A stretch of DNA of 64,000 nucleotides. It comes from Chenopodium formosanum (Eukaryota > Streptophyta > Magnoliopsida > Caryophyllales > Amaranthaceae). Below are positions 25,173 through 38,700 of this stretch, one piece after another. The notes below the pieces were generated by a model, which saw only the letters and a list, made by a program, of their open reading frames with translations, was not told the origin of the DNA and searched no databases. Location: the NCBI GenBank assembly GCA_024500155.1, contig CM044873.1, positions 2,547,001 to 2,611,000 on the forward strand, read 5' to 3'. Made by a program: the position numbers and the translations under genes. The stretch's first letter is position 1. Every line of letters starts with the position of its first letter.

Positions 25173-27754
25173 ATGGGGCAAAGGTCAATTCCTGCGCCAT
25201 TTTTGACGAAGACATACGAGATGGTAGATGATAAAAGTTCAGATGATGTAATTTCATGGGGAGAAAATGGGTCAACTTTTGTTGTTTGGAAAACTGCTGA
25301 GTTTGCTAAGGATTTGTTGCCCAAATTCTTCAAGCACAACAATTTCTCCAGTTTCGTTCGCCAGCTTAACACCTATGTAAGTTTTCGAAAATTAATTGTC
25401 ACGTTCATAGTGTAATTTTTTACCAAGTATATATGATCCTGATTGATAGAGTTTGATTTCATTTTTTCAACGATATTTGTTATCATATCCTGAGATTGGT
25501 TACAATTTTATGTCAACGTTTATTTGTAGAGTAGAGTAGGAAGTAGTATTTTTATTTACTTCTGTTAGAAATGAGAACTTCTATGGGCCAAATTTATAAT
25601 TTGTTTAAATTATGACGTGTGAGGCCTTAATTAAAAATTGGAATTACCACTAGATGATATGAGTATGTAGTTTCATAGGTTGACTATTATGACGATTTTT
25701 GCATATACGATAGTATTTTCATAAGTTATTATTGGAGTATAAAAAATTACTTCCTTCACAAACATAAAAGTATAATTTTAATCAAATTTAGATGTGCCTA
25801 CTAACTAGATACGATAGTGGTTAAAGAGTGGAGGGAGACTTGTGGAGTTGTATAAAATTATTCCCATGAGATATTGTCAAAGTTTAACTTGTTCACACTA
25901 ATGGGTGAATGATTTTTTTTTTTTTTTTTTTTTTTAATCGTGTTGTTATCGCGGGGTAGTTGATTTTTTTATTTTATTTTATTTTTTATCTTACATATAC
26001 TATTTTGATCAAAAAAATATGTTTGATGGTACGTTGTGAAATATTACAAAGTATAAAAAGTTTAGTGTATGCAAATTGCAATAATGCAAAAGGTTTAAAG
26101 ACGCTTTTAAAAAAACAGAGAATGTATACAAGTTCAACTATACTTTACGTGCATAATGATTACGAAGTTTTTAGAAGTATTACACTTGATATATTTATTC
26201 TTATTTATTCTTACGTGTAAGTTAAAAAGATATTATGCAATTACTCATCTTCGTAAAATTTTCACTATTGCCCCGTAAAATGCCTCATTCTTAGAAAATG
26301 GATGATTTTCACACAACAATATTTACACTAACACCCTGCTAGGTTCAAACAGAAAAAAAAAAATAAATAAATAAATAAATAACCTCAATGAGAACTAGAA
26401 ATGTGTATACGCTTATCCAAGGGTGGTGACATTTTAAAAGTATGAGTATTTGCAATTTTGCATGATGGCAAAGATAAAGAACAGTACATGTTTTTTTTTT
26501 TTTTAACCGCATTAATAGTTTTGATTAGTTAGTTGCATGTTGCATCAGATGCTTTATTATCCTAAAATAGCTAATTGTAACAATTTCTCAAAATTTACTC
26601 TTACAAAGAGCTGTATAGACTAACTCCAATGACATTTTTGCATTATAAATCTATTTTCCAAACCAAAATCTCGTCAATTATCTAATTGCTAAATAAGGCC
26701 TAAAACCGTAAAGTGTACAAATAACTGAATTAGTATTGTGACATCTTTGCTTTGATTTTGTTTGAGATGCCTAAACTTGCCATTACATAGAGGTTTTTCA
26801 TAACTCATATGTCATATCTTAAAGTTGCCAGTCAAATGAAAGTATTAATGTCAAGTATATACTTCTTGATAACATCTTCCTATAGTTCTTCTACGAATTT
26901 TCTCCTCACTTTACTTGTTGGATTGAAATTAAACATAAATTTTTTCCTAGATAGAATCTCTCTTAATAACTATAATAATCAAAACATTCATTATCTTTAT
27001 TATTGTACTTTATTATAAGACTAACACATGGAATTTATGTACTTTTCAATTTTTCATAGTAATATTTTTCTACGTGACATTAATATTTTTCATATTTTTT
27101 TCCAAAATTACGGCGCTCACTTTTGACGAATATGCACGAAACAAATTTCAGGGATTCCGCAAAATTGTGCCGGACAAGTGGGAATTCGCCAACGACAACT
27201 TTAAGAAAGACCAAAAAGATCTCCTCTCCGGCATCCGCCGCCGGAAAGCAACACTCGCCGGAAAAGTCACCGGCGCCGTCACATCACCGTCCATCTCCGG
27301 CGACGATGCAGGGTCCACGTCCACGTCATCACCAGGCTCCGTCGAAATCGCCGATTTATCGGGTGAAAACGAGAAATTAAGACGAGATAACGAGATGCTA
27401 AACTCAGAGTTAGCCCAAACAAAGAAACAATGTGAAGAGTTAATGGGCTTTCTTACGGCCCATTTAAAAGTGGGCCCAGATGAGATAAACCATATCCTGG
27501 AGCAGGGGATGGTGGTATCTTGTGGGGCCCACAAAGATGGGTTTGTTGGAGAAGATGACTTTGGAGGTGTTGATAATAATGAAGAAGAAGATGATGAAAA
27601 AGAAGGTTTGAAATTGTTTGGTGTTTGGTTGAATGAAGTTGGTGGGGTCAAGAAAAGAGGAAGATGTTATGATGAATTTCAAAGAGACAATAATTCTAAT
27701 TTGGGCTTTAATGGAGCCCAATGTCGTCGAAAGATCATGAAGATTCCTTCATGA
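25173..27754 (+). CDS. HSFB1: Class B heat stress transcription factor, HsfB1 type, two exons, 268 aa
   Basis: Seen: exon 1 is 25173-25376 (68 codons, ends ...RQLNTY) and exon 2 is 27152-27754, opening GFRKIVPDKWEFAND. The DNA-binding domain spans about residues 6-100 and is split by the intron at the position universal in plant HSFs. The HR-A/B leucine/methionine coiled coil is about 136-173 and lacks the insert of class A/C factors. An acidic stretch (202-219) precedes KLFGVWL (LFGV at 223-226), the class B repressor tetrapeptide, then a basic KKRGR (235-239) likely to be the nuclear signal. There is no AHA activation motif. Known: HsfB1 is a repressor/co-regulator in heat and immune responses, acting at heat-shock elements and TL1-type sites in the nucleus. 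The leader has uORFs, and a TRIM sits just upstream. Confidence 0.95.
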
Positions 27755-29015
27755 ATATACAATAATAATACTGTATTTGTATTGCATAATTTGTTCAATT
27801 TTCTCGTTTTAGAAATGTCTGTTATAAGGAGAAATGGTCATGGATTAGTCAATGTGGTTGTTCAAGTTTGAAGATGCATGATGGATAGAAGAAACAACGG
27901 CGGAACTATATGCGTTTGTAGTTTGCTTTGGTATAATTTGAAATATATATTGCTATATGTATTTATGTATGTATTCAATAGAGGATCTTGGCTTCAAAAA
28001 ATGAAGGGATAATGTAAGGGTTAATCCTCTAATCTCTTGTTAAAGTAACTGGATTTATACACTTTGCTTCTCATACATATTTCATATGTATAATTTGGAC
28101 AATATATATGTAATAAAATCTTTCAAGAAAGTTTCAACTGGAATTCAACTCTATAGTGTAGTTTGTCTTTTAATCGGGCTTTTGTTATGTGCATGAACTT
28201 GGAATCCAACTTGCTTGACAATATCTTTTTATAAGACAAGTCTTTTCATTTTGGTATAGAAAGATCCTCAAATAAAATTAATGAGGTTTTGAAAATTAGG
28301 GATATACTCCGTAGCAAACAAGATTTAATATTAGGAATAGAATATATCTCTAATTTTTAACCAACTCAGCTAGTTAGATTGTATATCTATCCCATTTTTG
28401 TATTTACTTTGGGGTTAACTGGCTATGCTCTTTCTTATTTGTCCCATTTATTTATCCACGATCTCTGTCAATCACATTAACTCTAATAAGCTTTATTTAT
28501 ATTAACGTGTAGTGCGTTACAAAAAGTATGATTTATCATAGATTGTAAACCCACATGTGATCTAAGGTCTAAAACTTTGACCAAATACCAGGATGGAGAG
28601 ATTAGGTATTACATTGTAAAACAAATGGGAAATATTTAACTCGTAATAGAAACAAATTGACCATGCATATGACTATGAGCATATTTTATTAAGGAGTAGG
28701 AACCCAAAAAACCATCAAGCCCAAGAGATGCATTGCCAACTTTGTAGCCCAAAATTAGTTAGCCCAAGACATGCATTAAGGAGTATACGTAGTATATTTT
28801 TGGTGTTCCAAACGGTTTACCCTTTAGGCTAATCCGGATTCGATGATCAATTCTGGGTGGTTAGGTTCCAATCCCTTCTCACTTGATATTGCAAGAAATC
28901 GAACACAGATCCCGCCTATCAAGTGTAATTCCAATCATCACTACAACAACCTCCAATTGGTAATTAGCCCATTATATTTAATTGTATTTTCTGCAAATGA
29001 AGCTCAGAAATTCGT
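27755..29015. other. Spacer between HsfB1 and RCCR genes
   Basis: It contains the probable 3' UTR of HsfB1 (AATAATAATA and AATAAAA words to about 28120) and the RCCR promoter region. No coding feature or clear repeat seen. Confidence 0.55.
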
Positions 29016-30610
29016 ATGGCTCTAATTTTGTCACACTTTCCCTTTTCTCTCCCCTCAAAAACATCACCATCATCCTTGACACTTAGCCATACTCCTCTTC
29101 CTTCATTACCCAATTTCAGATTTCCTACATCCACTCCTACTCGTTGTTGTGTAGGATCATCATCAATGACCAGTGATGGACGGCCAGGATTCAAGGACTT
29201 CCCTTACGCATCACCACCCATCAAAGATCTGATGATTGATTTAATATCAACGGTTGAGAATCGCCTTGATCCATTGCTACTACCATGTACACTTCCACAG
29301 GATGTTCAGTACTTTGAAAACCAAAGTGGGACTGCCCATGCTTCTCTTCTACTTCGCTCTGGTGCTCCCTCTTCTTCGGTACTCTACTTTACAACTTCAT
29401 CGCTACATAAATCAGCTAACTATTTGTATGAAATTATGTTATTTTAAAGTAATGTTATTTACAAATTATGTTATTTTAGTTTTGCTACTTCTGTAGTTGT
29501 TGAAACCCATTGTAGCCCATTTGTGAGTGTCGAAAATTAACAGTAGTTTATGTGTTATGTGATCATGGCTTGACATAGGAATTTAATAATTTCTGAAATA
29601 AACTTTGTTTTGCTATCTTGCTTGATCAATTGGCTTTGCTCCGATTAAGTGTTGAGATTCGAACCTGTGACCTTTAGTCGAATACTCCGTAACTTGTTCT
29701 TTGATTGGCACAAAAAGTGAAATGTTAACTGCTTACTAGTAGGAAATATATTGGCAATTCCTCCTCCTTTGGTAGCATTTAGTGTATGTGTGTGAACCAA
29801 ATGACCATTTCCTGTACTAAATTAGACATTCTAATGTGTTCTTAAGTTAGAGGTGACAAAGATAATTACAACTTCATATAAATATTATGTTGGGATGTCC
29901 GAAAAATAAAACGTGATCATTAATGAAGGGACATAGTGATTATCTTGATAATTTTCCTATTTAGTTACAATGCCATTAACATTTAGCTGCAACATTTGCA
30001 GATTGACTTCATATTAGGTTCTTGGTTACATTGTGAACTACCAACGGGAGCAGCATTAAACATCACAAGTATATCATCTTACATGAATAACTCAACCGAT
30101 GCACCACACTTGGTGATTGAGTTCATCCAAAGTAGTCCCACTTCTTTGGTTCTAATCCTCGATTTACCTCCTCGAAAGGACCTAATCCTTCACCCTGAAC
30201 ACCTGAAGACATTTTATGAAGATACACAACTAGAGAAGCAAAGACAGGTCCTTGATAAAATTTCTGAAGCTCAACCTTATGTCTCCCCGTCCCTTTACAT
30301 TCGTTCCGTCTTCTCTCCTACAGCAGTTGTGCTTCGTGTAGACACTTCCTCAAGTGGAGGGGATAGGATGGAGCAAATTCTGAGGGACGATGTTAATAAT
30401 GTGGCACAAGAGGTGTTGAACATATGGTTAAGCTTATGCGCATTAGGCGAAAACAGAGATGTTGGAGATGATGAGAAGGCTTGTTTGAAGAAGAGGGATA
30501 GCTTGTTTAAGAGTAAGAGTATTGAGACTGATATTGGATCTAGCTTGCCTAGGATGTTCGGCCAAGAAAAAGCTGACCGTGTTTTAGAAGTTCTGCAAGC
30601 TGTTTTGTAA
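29016..30610 (+). CDS. ACD2: Red chlorophyll catabolite reductase (RCCR/ACD2), two exons, 323 aa
   Basis: Seen: exon 1 is 29016-29378 and exon 2 is 30002-30610 (972 nt), joined as APSSS|IDFILGSW. Residues 1 to about 48 are Ser/Thr/Pro-rich with few acids, a typical chloroplast transit peptide. The mature part has the RCCR blocks FPYASPPIKDLMIDLISTVE, LLLPCTLPQDVQYFEN, IDFILGSWLHCELPTGAAL and DAPHLVIEFIQSSPTSLVLI, then DLPPRKDL and FYEDTQLEKQRQ. The length fits Arabidopsis ACD2 (about 319 aa). Known: RCCR reduces the C20/C1 double bond of red chlorophyll catabolite with ferredoxin in plastids, the step after pheophorbide a oxygenase. Loss causes light-dependent cell death. The gene is convergent with the chromomethylase gene, 274 bp from stop to stop. 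Confidence 0.96.
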
Positions 30611-30884
30611 TCACCATTAATCAAGAAACATGGTTTTGTAATCAATTAAGCACATTGTATTGCTAGCTTAATTCTAGGACTACATTTTCTCCTTTCTGCA
30701 TATTGTTATTGCAGAGTACATTGAAGATTCAGCAAAAAACTGTCAATCTAGAGTTTGTAGTCAATATTAATCTCAATATTTTCCCATATTAATCATAAAT
30801 CATAGACTAAAAATTAAATCAATATAAATGTTACCATCACTTTTACACAATTGCTTCTTTCCTAAACATTCTAATGACAACAGC

Positions 30885-33800
30885 TCAATTTTGCTCGCGA
30901 GCAAGACATTGAGGGAATCTGAAAGGTAGCGTCATCACAGCATTGCCGTCAACATTTCCTTGACTTGCTATGCCGAAAGCATAGCCAAGACCAGTAGCTA
31001 CAGGTACTGCTACTGCATTTCCGACTTGAATGTACCTATCAAACATGTTACAAAAATAATGATATTTAATAAAAACTGAATAAATAACAATTCTTCTATA
31101 AGTATTACTAGTGATAGACTGAGGTGAAAGATTTTTGTATAAATAACTTGTTCTTCAGAAGTCTTACCTCTCCTTAATAGGCCCATAGAGTTGGTAGCAA
31201 TCCAGAAAACCTTGTAGCCTTGCATTTTCCCGTATGGTGAGCACTCTATCTTGCTCGGGATGTAGGACAATCTGAAAAAGATCAAACCATTAATACTCGT
31301 ATTACATTACGAGTGCATAAGTGTCACAATATGTGTTTCAAGCAATGAGGTTACCTGGTTGTGAGGTTCAGCTCTGGTAACAACAGTAGCCACTGTCTCA
31401 TCCCACCACAATCTACCAAATGGTCTGAAAATAACATTACACACCATATCTTACATTCTTGGTAAAAAGGAAGAACAAATGTAACACAAGAATTTAACAC
31501 TAAAAAAAAATGCACATACTTGGTAGACCTGCCCTTGACATATGAAATTGCATAATCAGGAACCTAACCATAAACATTTCAAGGTTACACCATTACAATA
31601 GCATGTATTAATCAGACGACGAAAGCATTTGAGTGATACTTACCAATGGTTTCTTTGAAGGAAGTAGTGATCTTTCCACATTAGGATCCAAAGATACCCT
31701 GTTCTTATCATTCACTAGCACCCCGGGCAAGTCTCTAAAATTTGCTCCCTACATAAAATATAAAGGCATAAGAACAAGATCGTATTGAACTAATTTTGCA
31801 AAGAAAACAGAATGCAAACCTTTTTTTTAGGAATCTCACAAACTCTCAAAAAGTCATCATCATTCAATTTCAAGGGGCGGTGGTCAAAAAGAGAATGACT
31901 TGATGCAACTTCAGCTGAACCATTGAATGATACCATTTCTGATAAACCAAATAACACAATCAAATATCATACAAGTTAAATGAAAAAGTGAAGATTAAGC
32001 AATAAAAAATCTACGAAATTGAAATAAAGTACAGTATCCATAAACTCACCCTCTCTAGGTAGTCTGATGTACCACTGAAATTCTGATTGGGGAGCTCCTC
32101 CATAAGGCTTAACATCTTCCTCATCATCATTTTTAACCTGAATAGATAAACATAAATTATTTTATAAAACAAGCAAAGATTTTCTGCAACAGCTACATTA
32201 CACCAATAAAAATATCCAACAAACATGTACCTCAGGTAAATCTGAGATAGCATCTCCCAATAATAGAGCCTTCTCTAACTGGGCAGAGCTGTTTTTGCCA
32301 TGTGAGACATTAATATCCTGCATGTATTAGAACAAAACTGTTACAAACATATAGTGCCATTAACTTAGAAGCTTTATATTTAATGTGCAAAGAATGCCTT
32401 ACTGAAAACTCAACGGGAACCCCGCCTCTTGTAACAACATCATGAGTAGGGAGAGGAAATTGAGGTAGTTTCTGTCACAAAAGTCAGAACATGAGTACTG
32501 ATGGAAGATTTTACTTAATGAGGGGATAAGAACATTTGCATAACTATCTCATAGGGTCTATATGTAAGGTTAAGCACAGTCCACCACAATGACAACTGAG
32601 CAATTTACCTGTGAAGTGTGTGCACCCCATAGAAACACTCTCATTCGAAACTGAGGCAGACCATATGATCCAGCTGCCATGATCCCCATCCGCGTTTGGT
32701 AGTTCATACCGATAAGTCTTCCAACAGCATAGCGACCCAAAAATCCTCCAGAAAATTTCAATAAATCCACCACGTTCTCCATAAGGACATACTTTGGCCT
32801 TAAATATTCAACTATGTTCATATAAACCACTAGCTGCTGGTTCTTTGGATCGTTTAAAGGATTATTTGTATCTCGAAATCGATTGAATCCACTAACCCCT
32901 TGACAAGGAGGTCCCCCACATATAAAATCAACATCCCCCTGTACATTGGCATTATAATATTATATGTAAGCATTTATACTTGTTTACTAAAAAGAAATGA
33001 CAAGAGCAACCAGGCAGTGTAGTTCAAAAGCACGAATTTCTTACAGGAAGAGGAAGGAGTTTTGATTGGTATCCTTTTGTGACAAATTCCTTAATTCTTT
33101 CTTCAGAGCCACTGTTATATATGAAAGCAAATATTTAGACCAAATAAAAAGAAAGCACGGTAAAATAAATAAAATACCACTGAAAATAAAGTTGTTATAA
33201 ACCTCAAACCATCAATGGGCTCCCAAGTATCCTCTTCAGGTCCATACCCCTTCCAGTGTACCTTTAATCAATAATTATAGAATTCAAATATGAATAATTT
33301 TGAATACTACAACAATATTTCATCAATAAAGCTTGTGTTATGTAAGCTAGAGAGAAAGAAAATACCTTAAAGTAAAGACCACGTTTTCTCACATTATTGG
33401 GATCCCCATAGCATATGTCTAGTAAGCTTTCTACCTCAAACTCTCCAGGAGATAGCGGATCGTCATCCTCTTCTTCTTCTTCTACATCTTCGGGATTTGT
33501 CATCTCCGAGGGGGGTGCAGGTGATAATACTAAATCATTGCAAAGCTTTTCCCATTCTTTCAATAGGGCAAGGAAATTCTCAGCCATCTCATTTCTCACC
33601 TGTAAAAATATTTTGTTATACTCTGCCATTACTTCTCCACTATAGGTAGGGGTAAACAAGAGCTAGAAAGTCACCTTAGTTTCTGGATGGTTCTTGCTTA
33701 AAGATTCACAAGCATAAGGGTTCAAATCTACTGCCCATCGCTAGAAAACAATAATAAACAAAAAACTTTCATTAATGATTGCCACTGTATCTAAAGTAAA

Positions 33801-35786
33801 ATATCATAATAAGTTAACAGTTAGCTTACATTTACAAGTTTTACTCCTGATAAATTTGCACCTAAACACAAGCCTGTTGACATGGCTCCACAGCCGGAAT
33901 ATAGATCCAATAATGTCATCTCTTTGGCTGGTTGTGCATTACTAGAAGCATCATCAATGGCTTCATTTGAACTATGATCACTTGAAATAGTTGACGAAGT
34001 ATCATTACCACTGCCTTGGTTTTTCTCATCTAAATCATTATGAATGTTAAAAGTTACAGTAGGAATGAAGGCAAGCTCTTAATTGAAATATGTAGAGAAT
34101 GGTGGACAAAGATAACATACCAAGCACCATATTTTCAAACGTCAAATATGGTAATTTATATCGCATATTACAATATAAATAATCATCAGGCTTTTCTACA
34201 CCAACCTATCAAAATTCATAGAATTAGACAACTTTTATAAGATTAACATAGCCAACAAAATACAGACTAATGCACTCAAATGTAACATACATCTGAAGGA
34301 TTGTAGTCAATTTTGACTTTTTTAACAATGCATCCCAGTGGATTATCATCTTTGATATCTGAAAAGAATACTCTTTTGCTATCAACAAAATTTGCATGAT
34401 CTTTAATGACCTGAGAAAAACCAAACAAAATTTTCAGTAAATAGTTCTTCCAATGAATAGTTAGTTGACAAGATTGTGTGTTTCAAAAACAGAAATTGAA
34501 AACTCACAGAATCATCAGCTCTATAGAACCATTGAGCTGTAATGTATGGCTCCTTATCAACAGTCTCAAAGAATTCCACGATTTTGGCAATATAATCTCT
34601 CTGCCCTTCCTCTCCCTGCAGAAGAAGACATTGTGTAAAATAATCATGTGGAACAAGAAGTTCATTTTTTGTATTTGTAGCTCAAACGCAAACATTTGCC
34701 TGACTCGAATAGTGACATTTGGATTAAAATTGAAGGTGTAATGCTATTAATTTTCGATAGTCATTACCAAAATTACTTTGATATCGTTTTGAATCCTTAC
34801 AAGGAATAATAATCACATGAATATACCCATGCCAGTAACATATCTATTCTCAATCATCAACCCTATAATGTTGGAATATTTTCTATATGTTGATATTTGA
34901 TTAGCTCTTTGTACTTGTTAGTTGTTACTACCATATATATAAATTTAAGCTGAGCCTTCTAGAGTCCAAATAGACACAACTCATCAATCGAATCGAGCTT
35001 ATATTATGTAAAGCATTATTAATGTTCTAATTACGATACACAACTCATCAATCGAATCAAGCTTATATTAAGTAAAGCATTACAAATGTTCTAATTAAGA
35101 TGATATCGAATATAAATCACAATGTATAATTCTGGATACTTCGAATCTGTATATCTCAATTGACTAAATCCATATTTATATCAGTATCACTACAACCAGA
35201 ACTCAGCTTGTATTCAGGCCAATCGAGTCTACTCTAAACAATGCACACGAATCAGAAAATAAGCAAGCATCGCAATTCTAAGAAAACCGAGTAATTAAAT
35301 CCACAGGTAGAAACTATCCCAACCTGAATGTATACATCATCAAGAAGCTTAATTACAACTCCATCAACAACAGCTTGGGTGTAGTGGTTTGAGGCTTGCA
35401 AAATTTCTTCAGTATTCCATTCTCTGAAATGTAAAACAAATAAAATCAACTAAAAAAATACAACCAAACTGATTCATTAAACCTAATTTGTAATTTTCCA
35501 CAATTCTTACATTGAAAACTTTGCTGCATTTACCACTTTACCCTGAAATTTTACACATGAAAAAATTCAGTTCACACAAATTAAATTTGTAACAAAATTA
35601 GGTTAGACTAAATTTTACCCTAGATAAAAAACGATGAGGCCATCGTTCCTTCGCTTGTTGAACGGGAACAGGTTTTCCGATCAATTTACACTCTTCTTCG
35701 TCAGTAGAAGTTGTTATTTTCTTCTTTGGTTGTTCAGATTCTTCCGCAGAACACCTCTTCAGATTCTGCGGCACACTCTCCTCCAT
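30885..35786 (-). CDS. CMT3: Chromomethylase, CMT3-like DNA (cytosine-5)-methyltransferase, 21 exons, 801 aa
   Basis: Seen, coding exons: 35786-35619, 35542-35511, 35423-35324, 34615-34508, 34410-34291, 34205-34121, 34029-33830, 33740-33675, 33599-33366, 33261-33203, 33111-33045, 32938-32609, 32471-32403, 32317-32231, 32137-32050, 31938-31820, 31748-31644, 31563-31520, 31424-31355, 31271-31168, 31035-30885; total 2406 nt. Domains in order: BAH (about 80-215), methyltransferase motif I LDLYSGCGAMSTG (from about 245), chromodomain LYFKVHWKGYGPEEDTWEP (about 368-387), motif IV PPCQG with catalytic Cys425, motif VI ENV (467-469), and motif X QVGNAVAVP (755-763). The chromodomain inside the catalytic region is the CMT hallmark. 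Known: CMT3 reads H3K9me2 and maintains CHG methylation at transposons. The short N-terminus favours CMT3 or CMT1 over CMT2. A leader intron (about 36103 to 35830) is likely. All catalytic residues I can check are intact. Confidence 0.95.
34975..35102. repeat. 64-bp direct duplication in CMT3 intron 3
   Basis: CACAACTCATCAATCGAATC begins near 34975 and recurs 64 bp later, each followed by (G/A)AGCTTATATTA(T/A)GTAAAGCATTA. It is non-coding. Confidence 0.75.
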
Positions 35787-38700
35787 CGAAAATTCAATTG
35801 GCAAAAAACCTACAGTTATTGTTCAACCTGTTCATAAAAATTACGAGATTAATTACAATTTTAGACTATAACTCATCAATAAAAATCTAAATCTAATTCA
35901 ATTGTCAAATACACTAAAAGTTTTCAATTTGTTCATCAAAAAATCAAAATTACCAGTTTTAAGCTACAATTCCAGACTATAATTCGTCACAAAAAATAAA
36001 TAAAAATAAAAATTAACAGAAACAAACGCAGAATATATGAAAAACAAATTCAATCGTAAACCCTAATTCTGATGAAAACAATGAAGAAAAATTAAGGGTT
36101 TACCGTAGATTTGATTGAGAGTTTAGTGAGGAGGGGAGAGGAAGAGAGGGCGCAGTTAATAGTGTAGAAGCGGTGCACGAAGAAATGTGGGTGAGGAGAG
36201 AGAAAGGACTTAAATTGAGCGTGGGTTAAATTGAGGGAAAGTGGAAGAGGTGAATGTATCAAAATATTTTTTGAATGTTAGATATTTTGAATTATGAGCG
36301 GGAAAATCGGAATACTGTAATTTTGTCAAAAATATTTCTGATTGCTTCTTTTGTGATCTCTTGGACTAGAGTCATACGACTACTTGCCTCTACGGCTCTA
36401 ATAGCCAGTACTCAGTAACTTCTGCTTTCTTTTTGAGTTTTTTTCAGAAGAATAGCCTACGCCTACTCTCTATAGATACGGATATACAATATTGAGTACG
36501 GAATATTTTTTAACTTGTTCGAGTTAATATGAGTCATACGTATGTTGAGATAGATTAAAATAATTTAAGATAGGTTATGCTATTATGCGTTATTAATGAT
36601 AAGTAGTAATTTTGCGCAAAATTAATAAAGTGTTTAATTGTTTAAATGAGATAAGACAAGTTCAGTAGGTTTGATCAAAGTAATTTTAAGCTGAACACGA
36701 GTATAAGATTTGGTACTATTAAAATTCGTTATAATTTCACTTTGTTTATATTGTAATTATAATTAAATTTTATGATTAATAAAAATAGTACCTGAATCAA
36801 AACATATTAGAAAGATGCGAACTAGATAGGTTAAATTACCGTTTTGAAAAACCAGTTACCAAATTTGCAATTGCGTTTGATTCATTCATTTAGTTGAAAA
36901 GGCACCAATCACTAATTAGTCTAGGTACATGTGTATTCCTTCTTACTATCAATTAAGTTTATATTCAATTCATCTGATTGATATGAATTTTTAGATTTGA
37001 TATTATCTGTCTTAATTTGGTATCGTAATTGCCTGATTTAGCAACCATTAGTCCTATTTGCATTGATAATAATGAAATGAGATGTGCATTGAATTTGTAT
37101 TGATATAAATTTCCAATGAATTTTTGTATTTGATTGTTAAAAAATGTTTATTGGCAGACAAAAATGTTTACTGGTGGATGTGTGTGTGAGAGTTTTAAGG
37201 GAACACTTAAACACCCGCTTTCGGATAAACACGTAAAATCCTCTCAGAATTAAATACTGTGAAAATTGAACCCTAAACAACCTAATATTTATAATACTCT
37301 AAAACGATTATACTCTAATTCCCATAAATCTAAATAGTTCGAAATAATCTTATCAAATACGAAGTATGAGTTAATATAAATAGGACAACTGTATAAGAAG
37401 CTAAAAGAGGAAAATATTAGTGAAATCTCTTTATTAATTACATTGATTTGCGCGTGATTTTGTCATGCATTCCTAAATTAATACTACGTACCAAATAAGA
37501 AAAGATATTTAATGCTTATTTATAGTTATAAGGACTACATATAGCATTACCCTTTAAATAGATACAAATAATAATTTTTTTTTTTTTAAATGAGCAATTA
37601 ATTGTTCAATGAATCCTTTGATATAGAGAATCAATATCATTGTCTTATACGAGGGAATCAAACATACAGATAAACATTCCATAAATCTTCATATGCCAAT
37701 CAAAAATGGAGTATGCCATACAATCTAGAACTTTATGATTTGAAGGTTATGAGATCAAAAGTACAATGATATTATTTTGACACTTGTCTAGATGACTCGT
37801 ATAATGTACTAAATAAAGTGTGCAAAGTTAACTAAAGGTGTAACAACACCATTAGTGAGAAGAAACAAAGTCTTGCAAAATTTAATTTTATAGTTGTAAT
37901 ATGTAGACGTCACTAAATCTGTAAGTGGTCCAACTTTCTTTCTCATTAACAAGTGCAACCTAATTTCATCAATAACTTTTGAGTAGTTAGTGTGATTTGA
38001 CTTGACTTTTAAACAATTGTGTATATTATTATGTAGTGGTGGACTAGTGTTTAGTGGTGAAAATAACTTTTATCACAATCATTGTCTTTGTAATTTCTTA
38101 TACAAAATAAATGCATAGTAAACAAAAATATAAATTGAATAAAAAAATAGTGTGGTTCATGAATTTGGAAGGACAGATTTTATTTTGGATATATGGGCAG
38201 CCCACTACAAAGAGTGGGCCTAAAGTGAGCAAAATTAACCAGTGTTTCAATTAGATATCAACACATCCCCTTTGAAGTTGTGTTTGTGTGCCATTGAAAA
38301 TGGTTGTTCCCTCAAGAGGTGCACGATCCCTCTTCATAGGGAGACTGCAAACGATCAATGGTATTGCTATTGACATCAACCTAACTTGCTTTCATAGTTC
38401 ATGGACGGTATTAACTTCCATTTGGGTTTGTTGGACCACCCTAAACCCACTACTCTACTACTAAAGTACGACTAGCTAAATGATTAGGCTTATCTAACAT
38501 AATGCTCAGGTTGAGATGATAGTGACCAAATTTGGATTGGATTTTTTTAACTTCATGATTCCATTGAATTTCTTTATAACAATTTGAAGTTTAGGGTGTT
38601 TTGTGTATACGATGAAGAGATAAAACTATCCACTTGAAGCATGTTAGAGGAAGTAATCCCATATTCCCATTATTATTTGCTCCCCAATTCCTAAACAACT

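Noticed and set aside
27148..27651. Long antisense frame opposite HsfB1 exon 2
   Set aside because: The plus strand encodes a clear HSF; the antisense frame follows its codon bias and has no independent features.
33415..33645. Serine-rich plus-strand frame opposite CMT3
   Set aside because: It is the complement of the Glu/Asp-rich part of a CMT3 exon.
35787..35804. Upstream extension of the CMT3 N-terminus (PIEFS before MEES)
   Set aside because: It would need a non-ATG start; the first in-frame ATG at 35786 gives a normal start, so I used that.
38199..38219. GCCCACT...AGTGGGC hairpin as a regulatory RNA
   Set aside because: The stem is only about 8 bp with no supporting context.
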